A DNA stretch of 64,000 nucleotides from positions 1 to 64,000 of the forward strand of contig NZ_JARHTQ010000039.1 in assembly GCF_029223525.1 (NCBI RefSeq). Reading direction: 5' to 3'. Within the stretch, counting starts at the first letter, position 1; each line of letters begins with the position of its first letter. Source of the stretch: Streptantibioticus ferralitis. GTDB taxonomy: Bacteria > Actinomycetota > Actinomycetes > Streptomycetales > Streptomycetaceae. The notes under the pieces were generated by a model, which saw only the letters and a list, made by a program, of their open reading frames with translations, was not told the origin of the DNA and made no database searches. The position numbers and the translations under genes are program-made. Below, piece after piece: positions 47,357 to 56,451 of this stretch.

Positions 47357-49601
47357 TTACTTTGTCCTGCGGAGGTAGCCGAACGCCTGGTCCCTCGCTG
47401 TGTCGTGAGAGTCCAGGCCGGCGTGTTGTAGGGATTCGATCATGGTGTCGCTCGACTGCATTCCATGGGTCGTGCCCCACGCCGAGACGAGGCGGTCCAC
47501 CTGTTGCTGACCGATGCTGTAGTTCTTGATGTTGGCGTCTCCGGCCTGACGGCTGGCTTCGCTTATCGCCTCCTTCGACCAGTCGTAGGTGGCCATGTCG
47601 GTTATCCGGTTGATCGGATCGAGGGAGGGCATCTTGAAGGGGTCCTTTCCTTCCCCGCCAGGAGTGTCCGGTACTTCAGGTGCGGTGAAGTCCACGACCT
47701 TTGGAAGGTAGGTGGTGAGAGCGCTGACGCTGGAGTTGATTCCATGGGCCGTATCGCGCGCCCATTGCTGTGCCGCGTCCCTCTTGTCCAGAACGACATC
47801 GGCTCGTACCGCGTCGTAGGCCCCGAACGCCGAGGCGGCGTTCTGGACCGGTACTTGCCAGTTGGAATTCCCCGGACCAGGGTCCTTGGGCATCTGTGCC
47901 AACGTCGCCGCCGAGTAGACCTTCTCCGCGTTGAAGAGATCGGTGTACGCGCTCGGATCGTCCGCGACTCCGCGCATCAGGTGGACGAGGCTGTAGTCCT
48001 TCACGGACATATGCACCCCATGGGCGTCGCTCCAGACGCCGTCATGGGTCTGGTAGGGCCCTACGCGTGACAACACGTTGTGGGTGTCGGCAACGTAGTT
48101 CGCGAGCACGTCAGCCACCGGCCGTCGCAGATTGGCGGTGAGTTTGTTGGCGTTGCCGTCCTTGTCCAAGATGGAGATCATGTCGTGCGTAACTCGCGCC
48201 TGGGCAACCGTGTGGTCATCGCCGATGTGTGCCTGTCCATCCGGCACGTGACCCGTGGCCGCCGCTTCGAGAGCCGCCCCGAAGCCGCTTCGGTTGTTCG
48301 GATCCTCCACGTAGGTGAGCTGTTGCAGGTTTGGGTTCCCCACGGGCCCGGTCCACTTCATACCGAGCTTCCAGTCACGGTCGTGCAGCAGGTACTGCAG
48401 GTGGTCGTTGCTCCCGTCCGCACCGGGATCGAGGAAGGCGGTTGCTGTTTTGGGGTCCTTGCTAATGATGCCGAGCAGCCCGTCAAGCGGGTCCTTGGCC
48501 CCCCACTTCGGGAGTGTGTTCAGCTGCGGATCCAGTGGCGTCGCCCATATGGTGTGGTCCTTTTTCTCGGCGGCGATGATGTCGTCACCGAGATCGGTGA
48601 GGAACGGCTGGGGGTACCCCTGGCCGTCCGCCATCAAGGACACCAGCGACTGGTACCCGAGGATGCTTTCCTTGTTGTGGCCGTCGACCGGCTTCGTTCC
48701 GCAGTGCTGCAACTGCCGACGAAAGTCCTTGAAGAACTTGCTGTTCGGATCCTGGGTGGCTGAGGCCAGCGAAGTGGCGAGATCCTGTGTTGAAGAATCC
48801 CTTCTTGTCGTTGGCGTCGGTGTGGTCGCCGTACGCGAGATCGTTCAGCCGGTTCGAGAGCAGGAGGGTCTTCTCGGCCCCGAGGGTCGACAGCAGGTTC
48901 TGACTGAAGTCCGTGTCGTGCGAGTTGGCGCGCATGAGCTTCTGGAAGTCCTGCATGTCATCGCTGGACAGCTTGCCGTCGGAGTCCAGTCTCAGGGCGA
49001 GCTGCGCGGCCTGGTGGGCCTCGTCGCGTTCCAGGTCGCTGTCGGCGTTGGCGTTGAATACGGCGCCGTTGAGGTTGAGTGGCTGGTAGTTGGAGGCGTC
49101 CCAGAGTGCGAGCTTGATGCCGTAGTCCGCGTCGTTGACGGCTTGGACGGCGTCAGCGACGCGGCGGGTCCACTGGCCTTCCACGTCGTGGAGGTCGGGG
49201 TCGTGCGCGATGGAGTTCTGCTCGTGCGCCGGCACCTTGCTGTAGTCGAACGAGGCGATGCCGTTGTCGTCCACCTTCATGCCTGCGTGCTCGGCGTCCG
49301 AGACGACCTTCTTGACGCTGCCCTGGAGTTCGCTGAGCTTGCTCTCCGCCTGGCGCAGCAGCGAGGCGACGGCCGTGGCCTCCTTCTTGCCGGCGTTGAT
49401 GTCGGCGAGGGTCTTGATCGACATCGGGACGGACGCCTGCTGGCTGAGACCTGACCAACTGCCGTCGACACCGATGCTCTGTACCTTGTTCTTGTACGTG
49501 GTCGCCATGGTGTCGAACTTGCCTGCCATCTCGTCCCACTTCTTGGCGGCATCGGTGAGCTTCGACAGGTCAGCGCTGATGACCTGTTGGTACGTGGGCA
49601 C
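47357..49601 (-). pseudogene. Frameshifted large WXG-domain ESX protein (DUF6571-like)
   Basis: One gene split by a +1 shift. The 5' part starts at 49601 (MPTYQQVISADL) with a helical WXG-type head (Trp49-Ser-Gly51) and runs in frame to about 48786 (LSNRLNDLAYGD, then DKKGFFNT). The coding sense then continues one frame over from about 48784 (DLATSLASATQDPNSKFFKDF, then QLQHCGTK) to the stop at 47357. The joined product would be about 748 residues. Conserved-looking blocks (GYQSLVSLM, DLGDDIIAAEKKD, DPLDGLLGIISKDP) resemble the DUF6571 family of large Streptomyces ESX-linked proteins; that name is from memory. It is either a real inactivation or a sequencing error. No toxin domain was recognised. 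Confidence 0.7.
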
Positions 49602-49609
49602 GGTTCCCC

Positions 49610-49999
49610 CTAGTAGTCCGACAGCTTCGAGGTGGGGTCGGGGTTGAGGACCAACGGTGGGTACTGGGCCTGCGGCGACAGCGGTATCCGCGGTTGTATG
49701 GAGAACTGGCCGGAAGTGTCACCGTCGTTGCCCACGAACAGCGTGTTGGTGTTGCCCAGAGCCGTCTGCTCCCCCAGGAGGCGGTTGCGCAGGGCGGTCA
49801 CCTGCTGACCCCACTCGGTCAGCGCGTCCTTGAGCCCTGTCCCGGTGTCCCACCCCTTCAACGTGTCGACGGCGTCGTGCGTGGAGTTGTCCGCCCAACT
49901 GCCGTCTGTCTTGAGGTCCTGTTCCAGGCCGTTCAGCGCCGAAACGGCGTCCTTCTTGCTCTGCGGACTTGACTTCAAGTCCCCCTTGTCGCCGGGCAT
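49610..49999 (-). CDS. Small ESX-associated helical protein
   Basis: A 129-residue protein starting behind AGGAGGGGG. The helical N-terminal 85 residues contain TEWGQQVTALRNRLLGEQTAL, and a Pro-rich, extended C-terminus follows. It has no signal peptide or membrane segment. It sits eight bases before the large WXG-domain gene and about 90 bases after eccC, so it is probably co-transcribed with the former and may be its partner or chaperone. The family is not recognised with certainty. Confidence 0.72.
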   Translation of the reverse strand: MPGDKGDLKSSPQSKKDAVSALNGLEQDLKTDGSWADNSTHDAVDTLKGWDTGTGLKDALTEWGQQVTALRNRLLGEQTALGNTNTLFVGNDGDTSGQFSIQPRIPLSPQAQYPPLVLNPDPTSKLSDY

Positions 50000-50088
50000 C
50001 CCGGTCCCCCTCCTGGTGGCAGACGATCAATCGACGCTAGCAAACGGCGCTGACCATCGCACTGCCGCGATGATCAGCGCCGTGGCGG

Positions 50089-53000
50089 CTACTGCTCGGG
50101 TACGAAGCCCAGTTGGACCAGTGGTGTGCCGCGCTTGCGCGAGACGTAGAAGCCGCGGCCGGTCGGCATCGGGCGTGGGCGGACGTTGGCCAGGATCTCC
50201 CCTTCGCCCGGGTCGCCGGACAGGACGACGCCCTGAGCGCCGAGTTCCTTGAGGCGTTGCATGAACGGCTCGTACATCGAGCGGCTCGCGCCCGCGGAAC
50301 TACGGGCGACGATGAAGCGGATGCCGACGTCCCGGGCGAACGGAAGGTTCTCCACCAGGACCGACATCGGGTTGCTCGGCCCGGTGGAGACGAGCTCGTA
50401 GTCGTCGATGATGACGAAGAACTGTGGCCCCTGCCACCAGCTGCGGTCGCGCAGCTGCTGGGGTGTGACGTCCGGTTTGGGGGCTCGCCGCTGCATCAAG
50501 GCGTTGAGCTCGTTCATGTGGAGTTCGAGCGAGGTCGCCATGGGGGCGTATTCGAGCAGGTGGCTTTCGGGAAGGGCGCCCAATAGCGAACGCCGATAGT
50601 CGCCCGCGACGATAAGTGCCTCTTGCGGCGTGTACCGCTCGGAGATTTGCTTGGCGATGAGCCGTAGCAGGGAGGTCTTTCCCGATTCGCTGTCTCCGAA
50701 GACCACGAACAGCGGGTCGGTTTCGAAGTCGACGAAGACCGGAGCGAGGTTGTTCTCGTCCAGGCCGATGGCGATGCCCTGCTCGGGGAACTCGAATCCC
50801 TTTGGCAGGTCGCCGGCCGGGAGTATGCGCGGCAGCAGCCGGACCTTCGGTGCGTGCGACCCCGGCCATGCGCCGTCGACGGCGCGGACCATGGCCGCTG
50901 TGGCGTCCGACAGGTCGTCCACGGTGCTGGATCCGTCGATCCGCGGTAGTGCACCCATGAAGTGCAGCTTCTCGGGAATCTGACCGCGACCGGCGACCCC
51001 CGCCGGAACATTCGCGGCGACCTTGCGGTCGAACTCCGAGTCCAGCGCGTCGCCAAGGCGGAGTTCGAGCCGGTTGAGCAGATGGTCCTTGAGCGCGGGC
51101 CGAACCTCCATATACCGGGAGGCGCTGATGACCACATGGATGCCGTATCCGAGGCCACGTTGGGCGATGTCCGTCACCACCGGCTCGTACATCTCGTAGT
51201 CCTGCTTGAAGGCGCCCCACCCGTCGACGACGAGGAAGACATCGCCCCAACTCTCCTCGGGGAGCTCTCTGGCAGCGCGACGGCGACGATACGTGGTGAT
51301 CGAGTCGATGCCCTGGGAGCGGAAGAACTCCTCCCTGCGCCCCAGGATTCCGGCGACCTCGGCCACCGTACGGCGCACCTTCTCCGGGTCCAGGCGCGAA
51401 GCGGTGCCGCCGACATGTGGCAGGTCGGCGATGGAACTCATTCCACCACCACCGAAGTCCAGCCCGTAGAACTGCACTTCGTGCGAAGTGTGGGTGAGCG
51501 CGAAGGCACTGATGAGCGTGCGCAGCAACGTCGACTTGCCGGACTGCGGGCCACCGACGACCAGCATATGGCCGGCTGCCCCGGAGAAGTCCCGGTAGAG
51601 GGTGTCACGCCGCTGCTCGAACGGCTTGTCCACGACGCCGAGCGGAATGACCAGGCCCCCCGGGCGCGGGTAGTCCCGAGCCGTCAGCCCACGGCCTTCC
51701 ACCGGTGCCAGCGAGGGAAGCAGTTCGTCAAGCGTGGGTGCCTTGTCCAGTGGTGGCAGCCAGACCTGATGGGCGGGCGCGCCTTGCCCTTCGAGCCGCT
51801 GCACTATCACGTCGAGAACGGTGTCGGTCAGCGAGGAGTCGTCCTCGTGCCGCGGTGCCAGGGAGGCACCGGGTTCGGGCATCGCGTAGGTCACGGGGAC
51901 GGGCGCCGCCGTGAACAGCACCGGGCGCTTCTCCACCGGCAGGGATTCGGTACCGGAATAGGTGACGCCCGAACGGTAGGCGCCGGAGACGTAGGCCGCC
52001 TTGAAGCGCACCATCTCGTCCGTACCGAACTTCAGATATCCCGAACCCGGAAGCGACGGCAGGTGGTAGGCGTCCGGCACGCCCAGCGCCGCCCGGGATT
52101 CCGCCGCTGAGAACGTGCGCAGACCTATGCGGTACGACAGGTAGGTGTCAAGACCACGCAGCCGCCCCTCTTCCAGACGCTGGGAAGCGAGCAGCAGATG
52201 CACACCGAGCGAGCGGCCGATCCGGCCGATCTGGATGAACATGTCGATGAAGTCCGGCTTTGCGGTGAGGAGTTCGCTGAACTCGTCGATCACCAACACC
52301 AAGGACGCCAGCGGTTCCAGTGGAGCGCCCGCCGCCCGGGTCTTCTCGTAGTCGTGGATGTTCGCGTAGTTGCCCGCCGCGCGCAGCAACTCCTGACGGC
52401 GCTGGAGCTCACCGGTGATCGAGTCCCGCATGCGGTCGACCAGCGTCAGGTCGTCCGCCAGGTTCGTGATGACCGCGGCGACATGCGGCAGTTCGGACAT
52501 CCCGGCGAACGTCGCGCCGCCCTTGAAGTCGGCGAGCACGAAGTTCAGCGTCTCGGAGGAGTGCGTGACGGCAAGGCCGAGTACCAGCGTGCGCAGGAGC
52601 TCCGACTTGCCGGAACCGGTGGCGCCGACGCACAGGCCGTGCGGGCCCATGCCCTCCTGCGCGGCCTCCTTGAGGTCGAGCATCACCGGCTGGCCGTCCT
52701 GGCCCACGCCGATCGGAACCCGCAGCCGCTCATGCTGCGAGCGCGGACGCCATGTCCGTGCGGCGTCCACCAAGGCGGCGTTGCCGAGCCCGAGCAGATC
52801 GGTGAACTCCAGGTTGGTGAGGAGGGGCTCCTCACCATCCCCGCTGCCCACCCGAAGCGGTGCGAGTTGCCGGGCCAGGGCCGTAGCCTCGGTGTCGGTG
52901 AGCGCGTCCGGTCGCCCCTCGTACACGATGCCGTCGGCTGTCTCGGTGCGCAGCTGACCGGGCTGCACGATCACCGACAAGGCACCGCTCGGCTCGTACA

Positions 53001-54042
53001 GATCACCGGCCACCACCTCGATGACGGTGACGCCCTGTAGTCCTTCTGGCGAGGCGATCACCGACTCGGGCGGCACCGTGGCGTTGTCCACGACGATCAC
53101 CACATGCGGCTGGTCGAGGAGGAGTTCACCATTGCGGTGGAACCGCGGCCGACCTTCCAGGTGCTTGGAGAGCAGTTCCTCCAGCTCGCTCAGGTCATCG
53201 GAGAACAACCGCCGCGTCCCCGCCCCGTCCAGTGATCCCGGGAGCTGGGTGTGCGGGAGCCACTTCGTCCACTCCCATTCGGAGGCGGCGCCGCGGCCTG
53301 CCACCACCGCGATCACCAGGTCCTCCGGGGAGTGGAGTGCGGCGAGTTGGGCGAGCATCGCGCGGGCGTTGCCGTAGACCGACTCCGGGGTGCCGGAGAC
53401 GGTCAGGTGGTAGAAGGAGCGCAGGCTGACCGCCATCGGCAGGCCGTCCAGTGCGCCGTGTGCGGACAGGAACTGGCGCATCGCCGCCGAGGTCAGCGGT
53501 TCCAGTTCGTCCACCGGTGCGGTCGTCGGGGCGACCAGCGGGCTGGCGAGCTGCTGGGGGCCCACACCGATGCGTACCTGGGCGAAGTCCTCGTCGTTGA
53601 TGCGGCGTTCCCACACCCGCTTGCCCTCGGCGACCAGCGACCACAACTGGTCGGGGGAGGGGTGCAGATGGAACTGGGCCGCGCGCTGGGCCGCCGCCGT
53701 CCTGCGTACCTGCTTGCGCACCTGGGCCAGGTACTTGAAGTAGTCACGGCGGGCCTGCGACATCTGCCCGCTGGGGCCCTGGCGCATCCTGACGGCCTGC
53801 GCGATGGCCATCGCGCCTGTGGAGGCGACCATCAGGCCGCCCATGACCTTCATGAACGCCTGCTGCCCCGGCATGAAGAAGAAAGCGGCCGACGACGCCA
53901 TTCCGAGCATCGGCAGCAGGGCCATCATCATGCCCTGGTCCTGGCCCCGAGGCAGCTCCGGAGGGGTCTCCAACCGCACTTCCTCGGTCGGGACCTCGGG
54001 CGGTACCGCCCTGGGCGGGCGCTTGACGACGACCACGCTCAC
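50089..54042 (-). CDS. eccC: Type VII secretion FtsK/SpoIIIE-type ATPase EccC
   Basis: The motor ATPase of the ESX system, in single-polypeptide form (about 1317 residues). Two membrane helices lie near residues 40-80. Three FtsK-like ATPase domains follow: domain 1 has GATGSGKS (Lys479) and LVIDEFSELL; domain 2 has GGPQSGKST (Lys836) and FLVVDGWGAF; domain 3 has GDSESGKTS (Lys1122) and FVIIDDYELV. The last domain normally binds the YxxxD signal of Esx substrates. The preferred start is the GTG at 54042 (MSVVVVKRPPRA, the family N-terminus); a TTG at 54060 would add six residues. It is divergent from eccD. Confidence 0.95.
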   Translation of the reverse strand: MSVVVVKRPPRAVPPEVPTEEVRLETPPELPRGQDQGMMMALLPMLGMASSAAFFFMPGQQAFMKVMGGLMVASTGAMAIAQAVRMRQGPSGQMSQARRDYFKYLAQVRKQVRRTAAAQRAAQFHLHPSPDQLWSLVAEGKRVWERRINDEDFAQVRIGVGPQQLASPLVAPTTAPVDELEPLTSAAMRQFLSAHGALDGLPMAVSLRSFYHLTVSGTPESVYGNARAMLAQLAALHSPEDLVIAVVAGRGAASEWEWTKWLPHTQLPGSLDGAGTRRLFSDDLSELEELLSKHLEGRPRFHRNGELLLDQPHVVIVVDNATVPPESVIASPEGLQGVTVIEVVAGDLYEPSGALSVIVQPGQLRTETADGIVYEGRPDALTDTEATALARQLAPLRVGSGDGEEPLLTNLEFTDLLGLGNAALVDAARTWRPRSQHERLRVPIGVGQDGQPVMLDLKEAAQEGMGPHGLCVGATGSGKSELLRTLVLGLAVTHSSETLNFVLADFKGGATFAGMSELPHVAAVITNLADDLTLVDRMRDSITGELQRRQELLRAAGNYANIHDYEKTRAAGAPLEPLASLVLVIDEFSELLTAKPDFIDMFIQIGRIGRSLGVHLLLASQRLEEGRLRGLDTYLSYRIGLRTFSAAESRAALGVPDAYHLPSLPGSGYLKFGTDEMVRFKAAYVSGAYRSGVTYSGTESLPVEKRPVLFTAAPVPVTYAMPEPGASLAPRHEDDSSLTDTVLDVIVQRLEGQGAPAHQVWLPPLDKAPTLDELLPSLAPVEGRGLTARDYPRPGGLVIPLGVVDKPFEQRRDTLYRDFSGAAGHMLVVGGPQSGKSTLLRTLISAFALTHTSHEVQFYGLDFGGGGMSSIADLPHVGGTASRLDPEKVRRTVAEVAGILGRREEFFRSQGIDSITTYRRRRAARELPEESWGDVFLVVDGWGAFKQDYEMYEPVVTDIAQRGLGYGIHVVISASRYMEVRPALKDHLLNRLELRLGDALDSEFDRKVAANVPAGVAGRGQIPEKLHFMGALPRIDGSSTVDDLSDATAAMVRAVDGAWPGSHAPKVRLLPRILPAGDLPKGFEFPEQGIAIGLDENNLAPVFVDFETDPLFVVFGDSESGKTSLLRLIAKQISERYTPQEALIVAGDYRRSLLGALPESHLLEYAPMATSLELHMNELNALMQRRAPKPDVTPQQLRDRSWWQGPQFFVIIDDYELVSTGPSNPMSVLVENLPFARDVGIRFIVARSSAGASRSMYEPFMQRLKELGAQGVVLSGDPGEGEILANVRPRPMPTGRGFYVSRKRGTPLVQLGFVPEQ

Positions 54043-54209
54043 CGATGCATCAATCCTCAATGCGGAGACGATAGTTCCGCACCGGCGCCCCCGTGGCGAC
54101 GGCCTCCCTCCGCGCGACGGCCGATCCTACTGGGCATGCCAACTCACCGTCCCGATAGGGTGACCACCCGCAACCGCCGCACCGTACGCACGCTAGGGGG
54201 AACCGCGAG
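54043..54209. promoter_or_regulatory. Divergent eccC/eccD intergenic region
   Basis: A gap of 167 bases between the divergent starts must hold promoters for both units. GCTAGGGGG near 54192 precedes the eccD GTG. No clear -35/-10 pair was identified. Confidence 0.4.
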
Positions 54210-55652
54210 GTGAGCACGACCGCAGGGACCGGCTTCTGCCGGGTCACCGTCGTCGCACCCGATAGCCGCATCGATGTCGCCCTTCCGGAGGACATCGCGC
54301 TCGCCGACGTCTACCCCGAGATCCTGCGGCTGTCAGGCCAGTCGCAGCCGGACGGCGCGCCCACCGGCTGGCATCTCGTACGGCGCGACGGCACCGTCCT
54401 GGACGGCGCCCGCTCGCTCGCCGGGCAACGCGTCCTGGACGGAGAACTGCTCTCCCTGCGGCCGTTCGCCGCATCGCTGCCGCCCGCGGTCTACGACGAC
54501 GTGGTGGACGCCGTCGCCTCCGCCGTCACCCGTGACCGGCGCCGCTGGAGCGACGACCTGATGCACGCGGCCGGGCTGGTCGGCGGCGTACTGCTGCTGG
54601 CCCTGATGGGCTTCGTCCTGTGGTTCGCCGACCCGGTCCGGCACGACATGCACAGCCTGCCCGGCATCATCGCGGGCGCGGCCGGGGTGCTGCTGACCGC
54701 GCTGTCGGCGGTGCGCGCCCGGGTCTACGACGACCGCGCCTCGGCCGTCGCGCTCGGCCTCGCCGCGCTGCCGCTGCTGCTGATCGCGGGATCCGGCATC
54801 ATCGCCGCCGACCCAGGACACGGGCAGGGACGGCTGCAGTTCCTGCTCGGCTGTGTCACGGTGCTCGTGGCGTCAGCGCTGCTCATCGCGTTCACCCCGC
54901 AAGGTGATGCCCCGTTCGTGGCGGCCGCGTTCGTATCCGCCGTCGGCACGCTCGCCACCTTCACCGAGATCCTCACCGAGGCGTCCGCCACCAACACCGC
55001 CGCCGTGTGCGCGGTCGCGGCGATCGCGATCACCGCGTTCCTGCCCGCACTGTCCGCCCGCTTCGCCCGGCTGCCCATCGGCTACACCGCACCGCGCGGC
55101 GAGGGCTCCGAGACCCGGGACGAACCGGTCGACGAGGAGAAGATCGCCGCACGGGCCCGCCGCGGGCACGAGATGCTGCTCGGACTGGTCGGCGGCTGCT
55201 CCGCCGTGGTGGTGGGCTGCGCCGCGGTGCTCGGCTTCTCGCACTCCGCCTGGGCGCAGCTGCTCGCCCTGGCCACCGGAACAGCCACGCTGCTGCGCGC
55301 CCGGCTGTTCCGCTACACCGCGCAGGTGGCCTGCCTGCTGGTCGCCGGGATCGCGGCGATCTGCCTGCTGGTGCTCGGCCTGTCCCTCAACCCGCCGGTG
55401 AGCATGATCCGTGACCTGCTCACCGGCGACAGCGCCCAGGTCGACATCCGCACCATGTGGCTGGCCGCCAGCGTCGCAGCGGGCGCGGCCCTGCTCACCG
55501 CGATCGCCCTGATCGTCCCGAAGAAGGGCGTCTCCCCGTTCTGGGGTCGACTGCTCGACCTGGTGGAGGGCGCGGTCCTGCTCTCCCTCGTACCGCTGTG
55601 CCTGGCCGTGCTGAACGTCTACTCGGCGGCCCGCGGGATGACCTCCGGGTAG
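54210..55652 (+). CDS. eccD: Type VII secretion integral membrane protein EccD
   Basis: A 480-residue ESX channel component. The N-terminal 90 residues form the ubiquitin-like YukD domain (FCRVTVVAPDSRIDVALPED). About 11 hydrophobic membrane helices follow, with a charged cytoplasmic loop around residues 300-315 (GSETRDEPVDEEK). EccD forms the multi-helix core of the EccBCDE complex. The GTG start lies behind a GGGGG stretch. The 3' end probably overlaps the rpsO promoter, and the ESX locus ends here. Confidence 0.93.
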   Translation: MSTTAGTGFCRVTVVAPDSRIDVALPEDIALADVYPEILRLSGQSQPDGAPTGWHLVRRDGTVLDGARSLAGQRVLDGELLSLRPFAASLPPAVYDDVVDAVASAVTRDRRRWSDDLMHAAGLVGGVLLLALMGFVLWFADPVRHDMHSLPGIIAGAAGVLLTALSAVRARVYDDRASAVALGLAALPLLLIAGSGIIAADPGHGQGRLQFLLGCVTVLVASALLIAFTPQGDAPFVAAAFVSAVGTLATFTEILTEASATNTAAVCAVAAIAITAFLPALSARFARLPIGYTAPRGEGSETRDEPVDEEKIAARARRGHEMLLGLVGGCSAVVVGCAAVLGFSHSAWAQLLALATGTATLLRARLFRYTAQVACLLVAGIAAICLLVLGLSLNPPVSMIRDLLTGDSAQVDIRTMWLAASVAAGAALLTAIALIVPKKGVSPFWGRLLDLVEGAVLLSLVPLCLAVLNVYSAARGMTSG

Positions 55653-55665
55653 CGGCTGGTACTCT
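55637..55665 (+). promoter_or_regulatory. Candidate rpsO promoter
   Basis: GATGAC (55637-55642) and TACTCT (55660-55665) are separated by 17 bases, overlapping the eccD end. About 100 bases of leader follow, including a hairpin (GCATG-CTCA-CATGC around 55676-55689), before the rpsO GTG. Confidence 0.5.
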
Positions 55666-55772
55666 GGGTGACCGCTGCATGCTCACATGCGGCCAGTCCG
55701 CCGAGTCATCGAAGAGCCATCTGTGCAGAAGACCAGGGGCACTCGCGGGCAACGAACACTCAAGGAGCACGT

Positions 55773-56060
55773 GTGCCGCTCGACGCCGCCACAAAGAAGC
55801 AGATCATCGCCGATTTCGGTTCCTCGGAGAGCGACACCGGCTCCCCCGAGGTCCAGGTCGCGATGCTGACCCGTCGCATCTCGGACCTGACCGAGCACCT
55901 GAAGACCCACAAGCACGACCACCACTCCCGCCGTGGTCTGCTGCTGCTCGTCGGCCAGCGCCGTCGCCTGCTGCAGTACCTGGCGAAGAAGGACATCACG
56001 CGCTTCCGCGCCCTCGTCGAGCGCCTCGGCATCCGCCGCGGTGCGGCGGGCGCCAAGTAG
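55773..56060 (+). CDS. rpsO: 30S ribosomal protein S15
   Basis: A 95-residue S15 that binds 16S rRNA in the central domain early in assembly. The signature [15 protein letters not shown] and [20 protein letters not shown] are conserved. The GTG at 55773 (not the overlapping GTG at 55771) gives the family N-terminus PLDAATKKQ. It is followed by a terminator-like hairpin and then pnp, the usual rpsO-pnp arrangement, in which read-through transcripts are processed. Confidence 0.96.
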   Translation: MPLDAATKKQIIADFGSSESDTGSPEVQVAMLTRRISDLTEHLKTHKHDHHSRRGLLLLVGQRRRLLQYLAKKDITRFRALVERLGIRRGAAGAK

Positions 56061-56069
56061 GACGCCGTG

Positions 56070-56107
56070 AAGGGAGCGGTTCCCAGCCTGGGGGCCGCTC
56101 CCTTTGC
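56070..56107 (+). terminator. Hairpin terminator/attenuator after rpsO
   Basis: AAGGGAGCGG (56070-56079) pairs with CCGCTCCCTT (56095-56104). The stem is extended inward by TTCCC/GGGGG and ends in a 5-base loop. The downstream T-run is very short (TTT), so partial read-through into pnp is likely. Confidence 0.75.
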
Positions 56108-56451
56108 CGTATGTGTGACTCCGCCGCGCATGTGGTCGGACCGCAAGCTTTGTAGGCTGGCTCCGGTACCACTTCACGACGACAAGTTCACACCGAAGAC
56201 AACTTCACACGAGAGAAGCTTCGGATAGAGGCTTCAGAAGAAGGAGGAGCGCCCGCGCCAGCCGACCGCCGAGTCGGTGCCAGAGGCGCCGGTCCTCGGT
56301 AGTGGCCCCCGGGTGGCGCGCCTACGGCGACACCCCGGTGGCTTCGATCGAAGACCGGCCCGGCCGGGACCGTGGGTCGGCACGTGCGGCGCTCCACCGC
56401 AGAGGGTCCCCGGGCCGTGGCCAGGGGGCAGACACGAGGAGAATCCCCATA
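56108..56451 (+). promoter_or_regulatory. Long pnp leader with candidate -10 and hairpins
   Basis: These 344 bases contain no convincing gene. TAGGCT (56153-56158) is a possible -10 without a good -35. CCGAC/GTCGG (56262-56266 with 56272-56276) and GC-rich palindromes near 56350-56390 could form hairpins. In E. coli and Streptomyces the rpsO-pnp intergenic RNA is an RNase III processing site, so this leader is a candidate for the same control. Confidence 0.45.

Noticed and set aside
46195-49999. Toxin-immunity cassette of the ESX type
   Set aside because: The large WXG-domain protein shows no recognisable toxin domain or nuclease/NADase motif, and the downstream membrane protein shows no immunity family signature. 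It is kept only as a possibility.
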